This document shows, piece by piece, positions 9,056 to 17,685 of a stretch of DNA of 64,000 nt; the stretch's first letter is position 1; every line of letters starts with the position of its first letter. The stretch is taken from the NCBI GenBank assembly GCA_964464145.1, contig CAYXFB010000002.1:1-64000 (forward strand), read 5' to 3'. Made by a program: the position numbers and the translations under genes. This stretch comes from UBA5399 sp964464145. GTDB taxonomy: Bacteria; Bacillota; Clostridia; Christensenellales; Christensenellaceae. The notes under the pieces were generated by a model. The model worked only from the letters and a program-made list of their open reading frames with translations, did no database searches and had not been told where the DNA came from.

Positions 9056-11548
9056 ATGCTCAAGCGAATTATTTTATTTGTAATCGCTGTGTGTTTGTTA
9101 TGCAGCTGTTTACCGCTGTGCGCGTTTACAGCGCCCAAAAGCGGCGAAGAGAACGTTATTAAGGTGGCCTGGCCCGTTCTGGGCACCTTGTCTCAGGTAG
9201 ACAAGGATGGCAACTGTTTCGGATACGATTATGACTATCTGCAAAAGATCGCGCAATACACCGGCTGGGAATATGAATTTGTTCAGTTCAAAAGCGCCGA
9301 TCTGAACGAACGCCTGCTGGAGGCCTTGGATATGCTTAAAAAGGGCGAGGTGGACATACTGGGCGGCGTTAGCCAAAGCGAGGCTACCCTAAGCGCCTAC
9401 GATTTTCCTTCATACAGCTATGGTACGGCCTATTACACGCTGCTGGTGCCCAACGAAAGCACTTCGTTTTACAATATGAACGATCTTGCGCAAAAGCAAT
9501 TGCGGGTGGCGGTGTACGCAAACGCGAAAAACACGAACCTGCTGCTCAAGCAGTTTTGTGATGCCAACAAAATTGACCTTGTTACAGTAGAATGCGAGAA
9601 TGAAGCAGATCTTGTGGATGCCGCTTACAATGGCAAAGCGGACGCCATAATAAGCAACGATCTCATACCGATTGAGGGAATGCGTTCCATAGCGCGCTAT
9701 GGCGGCGAACCCTACTATTTTGCCGTAACAAAGGGGAACTATTACGTAACAAATGCTCTTAGCAGCGCACTGTTTAATATACACACAGTAAATCCATATT
9801 TTGAGGAAGAGATGTATCGCAAATACTTCAACGAAAAAATTTCACGCGCCGTCTTCACCCAGGATGAGCGCGAATATATAAACGAGCACCAAACGCTCAA
9901 CGTGCTGCTTTCCACACAGGCCGCACCATTTCAGTATTTGGATAGTGAGAGCAACGTAGCCGGAGTGTCAAAAAATGTGCTGGATATAATATCTGAGCAA
10001 ACAGGAATTAATTTCAATTACATAGTAGCCAAAAGCCACGATGAATTTATTCAAGCTTTTGGCAACCAGCAAATAGACCTGATCGCGGGAGTACCCTATA
10101 ATTACGATTTTGGTAATGCTTACAAAACTGTATTCACCAACCCCTTCGCCTCCTCATCTATGACAATGGTAATGCTTGCAAACAGCGGCAACAAGCCCTG
10201 GAGCGAATCTGTGCTGGCACTCCCCTACGGTTCCTTTTGGACGGAGCAGACAAAATTCAAGCAAGTCGATTTTTACAGCTCCGTAATTGAATGCCTCGCT
10301 GCCGTAGCATCCGGCAAGGCGGATTATTCGTATGGAAATGTATACAGCATGGGATATTATATGCAAGAAAACCGTAAAAATATGATCGCGTTGCCCTATC
10401 CCGGTGAAACAACAGATTTTTGCATAGGCGTGTTGCGTCCGGCAAATATAGATCTCATTTCCATAATAAACAAGGTGATACGCACCATTCCCGAGGGCGA
10501 CATACCCACAATGTTATTCAACAATACTATAGACGGTAACAAGAACGTAACTTTAGCCAGCTTTATTGTTTCCAACCCCGTGGAGAGCATAGCCGCAATA
10601 TTTATTATTGCCACAGTAATAATTCTGCTGATAACAATAATACTCTACACGCGCACACGCGCGAACAGACAGCTTAGATTGGATAACGAACGTTACTTAC
10701 TCTTATCTGAAATGGCAAACGAGTATCTCTTCGAATATGAGCGAGAAAAGGACGTGCTTAAGCTATCTCGCACCTGTGCGGACATGCTTGGGATAGAAAC
10801 AACCGTTACGGATTATTCCAAGAAGATAGATTCCCATATACAGGACGATAAAACGGCCAAAACATTGCACAAGATAATAACAAACAGCGGCACTGAAACG
10901 GAAGTGAAGCTGCAAACAGTGGATGGCAGTATGCGCTGGTTCAACATTGTGAATGCCATCGTGACGGATCGCCATAAAAAGCAGCAGTATATAGTAGGCA
11001 AGCTTGTGGATATACAGGACGAAAAGCACGAAAAAGAGCTGCTGCTTGAAAAGTCCCAACGGGACTCGCTAACAGGTCTTTACAATGTGGCCAGCTGCAA
11101 GGAGCAGGTTACAGAATATCTGAGCACAAAGCCCAAAGAGGAGCTGGGTGCATTTTTGATCTGCGATATAGACAACTTTAAAGATATAAACGACAGCTTT
11201 GGCCACGCAAATGGCGATAGCGTGCTTCTGCTCGTAACCGATATACTGCGCGGCCTATTTAGGCAGCAGGACATAATAGCGCGTATGGGCGGGGACGAAT
11301 TTGTGATATTTATGCGAGGCGTGAAGACACGCGACACATTTGTATCCAAAAGCGCCCAGCTATGTGAGGAGATGAGGCAGCGAATAAGCTTTGGCGGCAA
11401 CGAGCGGCGACTTACGGTAAGCGTGGGCTCGGCACTCACCATATATGAAAACGATGATTACGAATCGCTTTACCGCAGAGCAGACGCCGCGCTGTATAGG
11501 GTGAAGGAGCATGGCAAGGACGGCTTCGCGGTGGACGGGCAAGCGTGA
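9056..11548 (+). CDS. Sensor diguanylate cyclase with two periplasmic SBP domains
   Basis: Likely makes cyclic di-GMP in response to an external small ligand. The 830-aa protein has an N-terminal signal sequence. Two tandem SBP_bac_3-type domains follow (about residues 30-260 and 275-490). A single transmembrane helix lies near 507-530 (ESIAAIFIIATVIILL), then a PAS-like region (about 545-650) and a GGDEF domain (about 660-825). The active-site motif GGDEF is intact. RQQD lies five residues before it and matches the RxxD inhibitory site. No EAL domain follows. The gene stands alone behind its own promoter, divergent from the phosphonate-like importer, so a shared ligand is possible but unproven. 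Confidence 0.9.
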   Translation: MLKRIILFVIAVCLLCSCLPLCAFTAPKSGEENVIKVAWPVLGTLSQVDKDGNCFGYDYDYLQKIAQYTGWEYEFVQFKSADLNERLLEALDMLKKGEVDILGGVSQSEATLSAYDFPSYSYGTAYYTLLVPNESTSFYNMNDLAQKQLRVAVYANAKNTNLLLKQFCDANKIDLVTVECENEADLVDAAYNGKADAIISNDLIPIEGMRSIARYGGEPYYFAVTKGNYYVTNALSSALFNIHTVNPYFEEEMYRKYFNEKISRAVFTQDEREYINEHQTLNVLLSTQAAPFQYLDSESNVAGVSKNVLDIISEQTGINFNYIVAKSHDEFIQAFGNQQIDLIAGVPYNYDFGNAYKTVFTNPFASSSMTMVMLANSGNKPWSESVLALPYGSFWTEQTKFKQVDFYSSVIECLAAVASGKADYSYGNVYSMGYYMQENRKNMIALPYPGETTDFCIGVLRPANIDLISIINKVIRTIPEGDIPTMLFNNTIDGNKNVTLASFIVSNPVESIAAIFIIATVIILLITIILYTRTRANRQLRLDNERYLLLSEMANEYLFEYEREKDVLKLSRTCADMLGIETTVTDYSKKIDSHIQDDKTAKTLHKIITNSGTETEVKLQTVDGSMRWFNIVNAIVTDRHKKQQYIVGKLVDIQDEKHEKELLLEKSQRDSLTGLYNVASCKEQVTEYLSTKPKEELGAFLICDIDNFKDINDSFGHANGDSVLLLVTDILRGLFRQQDIIARMGGDEFVIFMRGVKTRDTFVSKSAQLCEEMRQRISFGGNERRLTVSVGSALTIYENDDYESLYRRADAALYRVKEHGKDGFAVDGQA

Positions 11549-11576
11549 TGCGCTCTGCGCGCGGCTGCCTTGCAGC

Positions 11577-12002
11577 CTACTTTTTAGCCACGCGCGTAGC
11601 AATCAGCCTTTTTGCGTCGCTCAATATCTCCTCCGACGTTATATCCATCATGAGCCAGCGCGAGCCATTTAGCGGCGGCACACTGCCATACAGCTTCTGC
11701 GTATATTCCGTACAGGCGGGCAGCAGCAGCTCCGCCTCCACAGCCTCCCGTCTGCCTATGCAGACAAGGCAGGTAAAACGGCCCGCCGCCGGGTAGAGCG
11801 TGCACAGTGAACGCCCGCCCTTTTTATATTTCACGTTCCAGCCGGGCGCACCGCCGCAACAGCTATACTCAATTTTTGGCTGTACGGAGTAGGTTTGCTG
11901 CATATAAGCATTTAGCTCATCCCATGTAACGTTCGTTACTGCCGCCGTTATCTCTTCCATTGAGGGTTCCTTTTCTGCGGGAAAAATTTCTTGCCAGTCC
12001 AT
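11577..12002 (-). CDS. DUF3788 family protein
   Basis: A 141-aa soluble protein of unknown function. The central features are YSCCGGAPGWNVKYKKGGRSL, LLPACTEYTQKLYG and RWLMMDI, which I recognise as the DUF3788 pattern seen widely in Clostridia and Bacteroidota. No signal or membrane segment is present. TTAGGAGAA precedes the ATG. It follows the YoaP-type acetyltransferase by 21 bp and is probably cotranscribed. The motif GTAACGTTCGTTAC lies inside its coding region at 11926-11939. Confidence 0.75.
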   Translation of the reverse strand: MDWQEIFPAEKEPSMEEITAAVTNVTWDELNAYMQQTYSVQPKIEYSCCGGAPGWNVKYKKGGRSLCTLYPAAGRFTCLVCIGRREAVEAELLLPACTEYTQKLYGSVPPLNGSRWLMMDITSEEILSDAKRLIATRVAKK

Positions 12003-12023
12003 AATCTATTCTCCTAATACCAA

Positions 12024-12785
12024 TTAAGCATGAATGCCCTTGCTGTCCATAAATTTCACGAATTTCTTTTCACCAAATATCTCATTCGTCACAAACTCGC
12101 CCTCGTAAAAAAAGCTGTAGGTGGTGAAGGGCGCCGTCGCGTTTTGCGCCTGCTGCGTTGTTTGTATCTTAATAAGCTCCACGTCACTGCCCCGTTCATT
12201 TGCCAGCGCCTTTATTATCTGCGCGTATTTTTCCGTATGCGGGCACTGATCCGTGTAATAGAGCGCCATGCCCATTTTGTCCGTTTTTCCCGTTACGCAA
12301 TCGCGAAATTTCGGCACGGGCGCGTCTTCGGCAAACGGAAGATACAGCAGCTCGTAATTGGGCGGCGCGGTGTCCGCTAACTTAAAACCCTTGTGCTTCA
12401 AAAACTTGGGATCGGACAGGAAGGGCATCTTTTTTGCAGCGCTCAGCGCGCACAATCCTGCCATGCCTTTTTTGCGCGAATCGTCCACGCATTCCGCAAG
12501 CAGCCTGTTTGCGTTGCCCTGCCCGGAAAATTGGCCGGACACCCACAGACAGTTTATATACATATAGCCCTCCGCGTCTATGGGTGCCCATGCGTTTTTT
12601 GCCGGTATATACTCTATGAAAACCTTTCCCCGCACATCCAGCTTTTTAAAAACCAGACCGTCCTTAAAGCGCTCGTTCAGCCATGCTTTTTTCAGCGCCA
12701 CACAGTTTTCTCCCTTTTTATCCGTAATAGCGCAACATATATGTTCCTGCGCGATGTTGCTCTTGTCCACCGATATTATTTCCAT
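12024..12785 (-). CDS. GNAT acetyltransferase with YoaP C-terminal domain
   Basis: A 253-aa protein. Residues 1-160 have a GNAT-like fold, with INCLWVSGQFSGQGNANRLL as the acetyl-CoA-binding region (Q/RxxGxG/A equivalent GQFSGQGNA). Residues about 175-253 match the YoaP extension of Bacillus subtilis YoaP, including YYTDQCPHTEKYAQII and the C-terminal FGEKKFVKFMDSKG. CPH resembles a thioredoxin-like active-site turn with only one Cys. The substrate is unknown. The ATG at 12785 follows GGAGG closely. It is upstream of the DUF3788 gene in a two-gene unit. Confidence 0.8.
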   Translation of the reverse strand: MEIISVDKSNIAQEHICCAITDKKGENCVALKKAWLNERFKDGLVFKKLDVRGKVFIEYIPAKNAWAPIDAEGYMYINCLWVSGQFSGQGNANRLLAECVDDSRKKGMAGLCALSAAKKMPFLSDPKFLKHKGFKLADTAPPNYELLYLPFAEDAPVPKFRDCVTGKTDKMGMALYYTDQCPHTEKYAQIIKALANERGSDVELIKIQTTQQAQNATAPFTTYSFFYEGEFVTNEIFGEKKFVKFMDSKGIHA

Positions 12786-12880
12786 AAAACCTCCACGATA
12801 TAATTATAACTATATTATACCGCAATTATACTGCACAAAACATGACAACTGTATGTCATATTTTATTTCGATTACATACA

Positions 12881-12913
12881 AAAAAGAACCGACCGATCGG
12901 ACGGTTCTTTTTT
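12881..12913 (-). terminator. Terminator of the eight-gene sugar operon
   Basis: AAAAAGAACCG and CGGTTCTTTTTT form an A/T-flanked GC stem around ACCGATCGGA, just past the creatininase-family stop. It is also usable from the other strand. Confidence 0.75.
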
Positions 12914-12924
12914 GCCGTGGATTT

Positions 12925-13659
12925 TTACTTTATACGCTCATCCAACGCGCGCAGACTCAGCTCCGCCATTTTTTCGCCCAGCTCCGCCGAAGCGTTTTTC
13001 GCGCTATTGATAAACCATTCGTCGCTCTCGCCCAGCCTGTCAAGCGCCACCGTTTCAGGATATAACGCCATCAAAAGCGAGGTCTCAAACTCTCCGGCAT
13101 GGTCGTAGCCCGTCGCGTGCTGCGCCTCCTTGGACATTGCGGGAAGCACGGTTATCCAGTTCCACGGATTGTCTCCGGATTCCAGCTCCTTATAAAAATC
13201 CTGATTGTCGTTTCTGCCCCACCAGCCCGTTCCCATAGTTTCCTCCAAATACTCGAACGTGAGTTTCTTGGCCGCCTTCATGCAGGCCAGCGTCATGGGA
13301 TTAGGTATTTCGTCCTCATACTGGTGGTGTATCACCATGTATATATTTTTCCAGCCGCCATACAACAGCGATTTTAATATGCCGTACATATTGGCCTCAA
13401 AAACATCCACATCCACGGTCACGCTGTCCTTTTCCGGCCCGGCCACCGCGTAGCTGCTCACGCCGTACCAAACGGGCGGGTATATCACAACGTCGCGCTT
13501 TGCCTCCAGCCGCTCCAGCAAGCCTTCAACTATAAGCGTATCACAGCCGAAGGCGCAGTGCGGCCCATGATATTCCATAGTGCCCACGGGTATTATGAGC
13601 GGCCAGCGCTCCTCCTTCGCCCGCTTCGCCTCGCGCGGGAAGGCCTTTTCCATCCTCAT
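12925..13659 (-). CDS. Creatininase family amidohydrolase
   Basis: The family hydrolyses cyclic amides (creatinine) or related C-N bonds with a dinuclear metal centre. The protein is 244 aa from ATG 13659, chosen because AGAGGTG lies 6 nt upstream; a GTG at 13668 overlaps that site. Expected metal ligands are present: Glu and His in GTMEYHGPH, Asp in FGCDT, and HAGEFETS with its Glu. MVIHHQYED replaces the common NGHGGN segment. It is the last gene of the eight-gene operon and terminates at 12881-12913. Its natural substrate is unknown; a sugar-linked amide is a guess from context. Confidence 0.8.
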   Translation of the reverse strand: MRMEKAFPREAKRAKEERWPLIIPVGTMEYHGPHCAFGCDTLIVEGLLERLEAKRDVVIYPPVWYGVSSYAVAGPEKDSVTVDVDVFEANMYGILKSLLYGGWKNIYMVIHHQYEDEIPNPMTLACMKAAKKLTFEYLEETMGTGWWGRNDNQDFYKELESGDNPWNWITVLPAMSKEAQHATGYDHAGEFETSLLMALYPETVALDRLGESDEWFINSAKNASAELGEKMAELSLRALDERIK

Positions 13660-13683
13660 GTCATCCACCTCTTTTCATTTAGT

Positions 13684-13995
13684 TCATTCGTGCAAAAATA
13701 CCTGCCGCAAAAAACATTCCTTCTGACCTGTCGCAGGCTCTATGTACACATATTCCTCCATTTCGGCGCGCCATTTGGCGTATATTTCGCTATTGCTCAG
13801 CAGCTCATCCGCTTTTTTCGCGTCCTGTACCTCGTAATAGGAAAACAGCATGTCGCCCTCGTTCCATATAGAAAAATTGCTTATACCCGCGCTTTTTAAG
13901 GCCAGCGTGACCTCCGGCCAAATTTCGTCGTGGCGCTTTATATACGCCTCCCGCTTGCCCGGCTTGAGCCGAAAAAATATGCCCACGCGCTCCAT
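13684..13995 (-). CDS. L-rhamnose mutarotase family protein
   Basis: The family interconverts alpha and beta anomers of L-rhamnose and related sugars. The 103-aa protein has the dimeric alpha/beta-barrel pattern: RVGIFFRLKPGKREAYIKRH at the start, HDEIWPEV with its conserved His, NFSIWNEGDMLFSYYEV in the middle. Length equals the family norm. It starts 3 bp after the M24 gene, and its coding start lies right after that gene's end, so translation is coupled. Its presence supports a rhamnose- or fucose-like sugar as the operon's substrate. Confidence 0.88.
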   Translation of the reverse strand: MERVGIFFRLKPGKREAYIKRHDEIWPEVTLALKSAGISNFSIWNEGDMLFSYYEVQDAKKADELLSNSEIYAKWRAEMEEYVYIEPATGQKECFLRQVFLHE

Positions 13996-13998
13996 CGC

Positions 13999-15171
13999 CT
14001 AGAACCCCAGCTCGTATATTTTGCCCACAGGCGCGCAGAGCGAATCGTAACCGCCCTCCGTTATGGCGACGCCTATCTCCCAGCGCACGCCGAAGCCGGG
14101 AGCCGTCACAAATGTATCCACTTGGAAGGTCATGTTTTTCTCCAGCGGGTAATTTGAATCCATCTCCATCCAGGGCGGCTCCACCTCTATCATGCCCGTG
14201 CCGTGACAGGGTCCGTACACATAGTTTTCCTTGTGGCCGGTAACCACATATTTTTTATAAAAGTCGTTCGCTATAGTGCTGGCAAGCACGCCCACCCTTA
14301 GCTGTTCCTTTGTCCAGTTGTGCATATCCAGACAGAATTGTATATAGTCCCGCCGCTCCTGCGTCAGCTTGCCCATACATATCGGCAGGCCCACGCTGGG
14401 CGAATATCCGTCCACACGCGCGGAAAGGTTGAGCTGCACTATATCGTTTTTGCCTATCTCCCTGTCCGGCCGCGGACGCGAAATGGCGTGGCTGGTGGAT
14501 TTTTCGCTGAATATATACATGGGCAGACCCTCGTATTCCGCGCCCTTTTCGTATATTGCCTTTTGCGCCACGCCTATCATCTGGCACTCCGTAACGCCCG
14601 GGCGGATCGCCTTCAAAACCTCCTGCGTGGCGTGCTCCACCATAGTGAAGCCGTGGCGTATGCAGGCGATCTCGTTATCCGATTTTATGCTGCGCAGCTT
14701 CACCATTATAGAGTCCGCGCGCACTATCTCCGCCTCCGGGTACGCCTCCTTTATTCCGTCCATTATAACCATCGTGGTGTCTATCCAGCTTGCTACGCCT
14801 ATTTTGATCTTGCTGCCCGTAACGCCTATGGCCTTGAATACGTCGTTGAATTTATCCGGCACCAAATGCGGCGCGCTGGGGTCTGCTGATTCGCGGTATT
14901 CCATAAGCACGAATATATTGTCTATCTTGCCAAAATCCGCCGCAAAGATCTTGCTTTCCAGCCCCACCATCAGCGCGCAATCGCCATTGGCCGAGACCGC
15001 GACGCCCGCGCGCTCAAAAAGCGGCCAAAACCCGCTCAAGTAGCGCACGTTGGCAAAATCCGATTCTGTGGAGTTCACCACCAGCACGTCAAGCCCCATC
15101 TCCCTCGTGAGCTCGGCCGCCCGCGCTATTCTTTCCTTGTACTCATAATCGGGAATCTTTACTATGTTCAT
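13999..15171 (-). CDS. Creatinase/M24 family protein, metal ligands lost
   Basis: A 390-aa pita-bread-fold protein with an N-terminal creatinase domain (about 1-160) and a C-terminal M24 domain (about 165-390). True M24 aminopeptidases use two Asp, one His and two Glu. Here the first Asp position is Asn (VQLNLSARVDGY) and the second is Ser or Pro (YSPSVG). GPCHGTG keeps the His, FQVDTF has Asp for Glu, and WEIGVAITEGG keeps the last Glu. This pattern matches metal-free creatinase more than peptidase. TSHAISRPRP may provide the catalytic His. It sits between RbsC and the mutarotase. C-N hydrolysis of a non-peptide substrate is inferred. Confidence 0.8.
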   Translation of the reverse strand: MNIVKIPDYEYKERIARAAELTREMGLDVLVVNSTESDFANVRYLSGFWPLFERAGVAVSANGDCALMVGLESKIFAADFGKIDNIFVLMEYRESADPSAPHLVPDKFNDVFKAIGVTGSKIKIGVASWIDTTMVIMDGIKEAYPEAEIVRADSIMVKLRSIKSDNEIACIRHGFTMVEHATQEVLKAIRPGVTECQMIGVAQKAIYEKGAEYEGLPMYIFSEKSTSHAISRPRPDREIGKNDIVQLNLSARVDGYSPSVGLPICMGKLTQERRDYIQFCLDMHNWTKEQLRVGVLASTIANDFYKKYVVTGHKENYVYGPCHGTGMIEVEPPWMEMDSNYPLEKNMTFQVDTFVTAPGFGVRWEIGVAITEGGYDSLCAPVGKIYELGF

Positions 15172-15192
15172 ATCTATCTCTCCTTAATAATA

Positions 15193-16170
15193 TTAATCTT
15201 TTTTAGCGTTGGAATCTATCAGCACCACCGTAACAAGTATTATGCCCTTCACTATCCACTGCCAGTAGCTGTCTATTCCCAGCAGAACCATGGCGTTGCT
15301 TATCACACCCAAAAACAGCGCGGCCAGCATTACGCCTATCACCTTGCCCCTGCCGCCCGTCAGCGCCGTTCCGCCCAGCACCACCACCGTCATTACGTCA
15401 AACAGCATATTGTCGCCAATGGTGGCTATGCCGGACATGGTTTTTGAGGTCATGCCTATCGCGCCCACCGCGCACAGCACCGCCGAGAGCACAAAGGCCA
15501 GTATTCCCACGAATTTTACGTTGAGGCCGGAAAGCTTGCTGGCCTCCGGGTTGCCGCCCACGGCGAAAAAGCTCCTGCCCAGCGGGGTATGCATAGTGAA
15601 GAAGTACAGCACCACGCCCACGGCCACCATTATTATAACGGGTATGGGCACCACGCCCACGTAGCCCATTCCCAGCTCGTTGAACTCCTGCGGCAGGCCG
15701 GATATTGGCACGCCCTTCGAATATATGAAGTCTATGCCCTTTATAACGTTCATCGTCACCAGCGTGGCTATAAAGGAGGGCATCTTGCCAATCACCGTAA
15801 GCACGCCGTTTATTATGCCGAAGGCTATGGCAAGGCCGAACACCAGCACCAGCGCCAGCGGCACGGACATGCCGGAGTTTGCCACAAATCCGGCGAAAAA
15901 GCAGGATACCATGCCAATTATGGAGCCTATGGACATATCCATCTGCCCGGTCAGTATTACGAAAAACTCACCCAGCGCCACAATCGCCAGCCAGGAGACC
16001 TGCCGCAATATGTTCATCACATTGTCTGTGGAAAAAAAGTTATTTATTGTCACGGAGCATATAACGAACATTCCTATAAAAAGAAACAGTATCATCCATT
16101 CCTTCACAAAGGCGGCCGCGCCTCCGCCATACCTGCGCGCCTTCAATTCAAAGCCATCATTTCTCGCCAT
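15193..16170 (-). CDS. Sugar ABC permease (RbsC-like)
   Basis: A 325-aa permease of the ribose/xylose/AI-2 class, with about nine hydrophobic helices. Family signatures are visible: FVILTGQMDMSIGSIIGMVS, GVPISGLP, the typical GGNPEASKLSGLNV and VVLGGTALTGGRGKVIG. It starts one base after the ATPase gene ends, with a shared GGGGGTAAG site. It works as a homodimer with that ATPase and the binding lipoprotein of the same operon. Confidence 0.9.
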   Translation of the reverse strand: MARNDGFELKARRYGGGAAAFVKEWMILFLFIGMFVICSVTINNFFSTDNVMNILRQVSWLAIVALGEFFVILTGQMDMSIGSIIGMVSCFFAGFVANSGMSVPLALVLVFGLAIAFGIINGVLTVIGKMPSFIATLVTMNVIKGIDFIYSKGVPISGLPQEFNELGMGYVGVVPIPVIIMVAVGVVLYFFTMHTPLGRSFFAVGGNPEASKLSGLNVKFVGILAFVLSAVLCAVGAIGMTSKTMSGIATIGDNMLFDVMTVVVLGGTALTGGRGKVIGVMLAALFLGVISNAMVLLGIDSYWQWIVKGIILVTVVLIDSNAKKD

Positions 16171-16171
16171 A

Positions 16172-17671
16172 TCAGCTTACCCCCAAAAGACTGTTTATAA
16201 TATTTGCCTGCGTAATGTCGTCGCCCTCTACCACGCCCTTTATCTCGCCCTCGAACATAATGTATACCCTGTTGCTGAGGCCTATTATTTCCTCCAGCTC
16301 GGGCGAGACCACTATAACGCCCTTACCCTGCCTTGTAAGCTCGTCTATGAGCTTGTATATCTCCACCTTCGCGCCAATATCTATACCGCGCGTGGGCTCG
16401 TCCAGCAAAAATATATCCGAATCGGCCAGCATCCATTTTGCTATCACTATCTTCTGCTGGTTGCCGCCCGAAAGCTTGGAAACGCTCTGCCAGAGCGAAG
16501 AATAATTGAGCTGCAGCTTCTCAAGATAATCGTACGCCGCCCTTAGCTCGGCCTTGTGATCGGAAACGAAGCCGCACTTCAAAAAATCCTTTATAGAGGG
16601 CAGTATGGTGTTTTCCCGCACGTCATACATAAGATTCAGACCAAGCTGCTTGCGCTCGTCCGGCACCAGCCCTATCTTGTTCTTTATGGCGTCTATGGGG
16701 CGTTTTATATGCACCCGCTCGCCCTTCACGTATATTTCACCGCTGACTATGGGCAGATTGCCGAATATGGCGTTTATGAGCTCCGTTTTGCCCGCGCCCA
16801 CCAGCCCGGCAATGCCCACCACCTCGCCCTTGCGCAGCGTGAGGTCTATATTTTTGAACTCCTTTCGTGCCGTGAGTCCCTTCACCTCCAGCAGCATATC
16901 GGGCTGGGTGTTTTCTATGTCCGGGTAAACCTGCGTGAGCTCGCGGCCTATTATAAGCGAAACCAGCTTGGGTTTATCCACATCCGCCACCCTTCCGCTG
17001 TTTATATACCTGCCGTCGCACAGCACCGTATACGAATCGCACACCTCGAATATTTCGTCCAGCCGATGGGATATGTATATTAGCCCTATTCCCTTTTCCT
17101 TCAATATACGTATTATTCTGAAAATATTCTCTATCTCTTTTTCCTGCAAAACGGCGGTCAGCTCGTCCAGTATTATCACCTTGGATTCAAACATTATGGC
17201 GCGCGCCAACTGTATTATCTGCTTTTCGGCCGTGCGCAGATATTTTACCGGAATACTTATGTTTACGCCGCTGTTTAAAAAATCCATGAGCTCTTCCGCC
17301 CGCTTTTGCAGCTTGCGCCAGTCTATAAACGGCCCCTTCGTGGAATAGTGGCCTATGAATATATTTTCCAGCCCGGTCATATCGTCCATGAGTTGAAATT
17401 CCTGATGCACCACCGCCACGCCCTTGTGCTGCGATGTGCGCACGTTGTAGCTTGACGGGTTCATCTTTTCGCCGTCAATATAGAGTTCGCCCCCGGTCAT
17501 GTGGTTTTCGCCTATTATGCACTTGGCTAAAGTGGATTTGCCCGCGCCGTTTTCGCCCACCAGCGCGTGGCATTCACCCGCCAGCAGCTCAAAGCTCACA
17601 TCATCCAGCGCGCGCACTCCGGGAAATTCCATAGTGCAGTTTTTCACTTCTACCAAAGGTAGTTTTTCCAT
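16172..17671 (-). CDS. Sugar ABC ATPase (RbsA-like, two ATPase domains)
   Basis: A 499-aa duplicated ATPase. The N-terminal half has Walker A GENGAGKST, and the C-terminal half has the degenerate GLVGAGKTELI, typical of RbsA/MglA. The second signature LSGGNQQK and Walker B DIFLLDEPTRGID are intact. The first-half signature is weak (YLRTAEKQIIQLARAI), as usual in this family. The start at 17671 (MEKLPLVEV) follows GAGGAG; an upstream in-frame start at 17725 lies inside the previous gene and was rejected. It pairs with the RbsC-like permease downstream. Confidence 0.9.
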   Translation of the reverse strand: MEKLPLVEVKNCTMEFPGVRALDDVSFELLAGECHALVGENGAGKSTLAKCIIGENHMTGGELYIDGEKMNPSSYNVRTSQHKGVAVVHQEFQLMDDMTGLENIFIGHYSTKGPFIDWRKLQKRAEELMDFLNSGVNISIPVKYLRTAEKQIIQLARAIMFESKVIILDELTAVLQEKEIENIFRIIRILKEKGIGLIYISHRLDEIFEVCDSYTVLCDGRYINSGRVADVDKPKLVSLIIGRELTQVYPDIENTQPDMLLEVKGLTARKEFKNIDLTLRKGEVVGIAGLVGAGKTELINAIFGNLPIVSGEIYVKGERVHIKRPIDAIKNKIGLVPDERKQLGLNLMYDVRENTILPSIKDFLKCGFVSDHKAELRAAYDYLEKLQLNYSSLWQSVSKLSGGNQQKIVIAKWMLADSDIFLLDEPTRGIDIGAKVEIYKLIDELTRQGKGVIVVSPELEEIIGLSNRVYIMFEGEIKGVVEGDDITQANIINSLLGVS

Positions 17672-17685
17672 ACTCTTCTCCTCTT

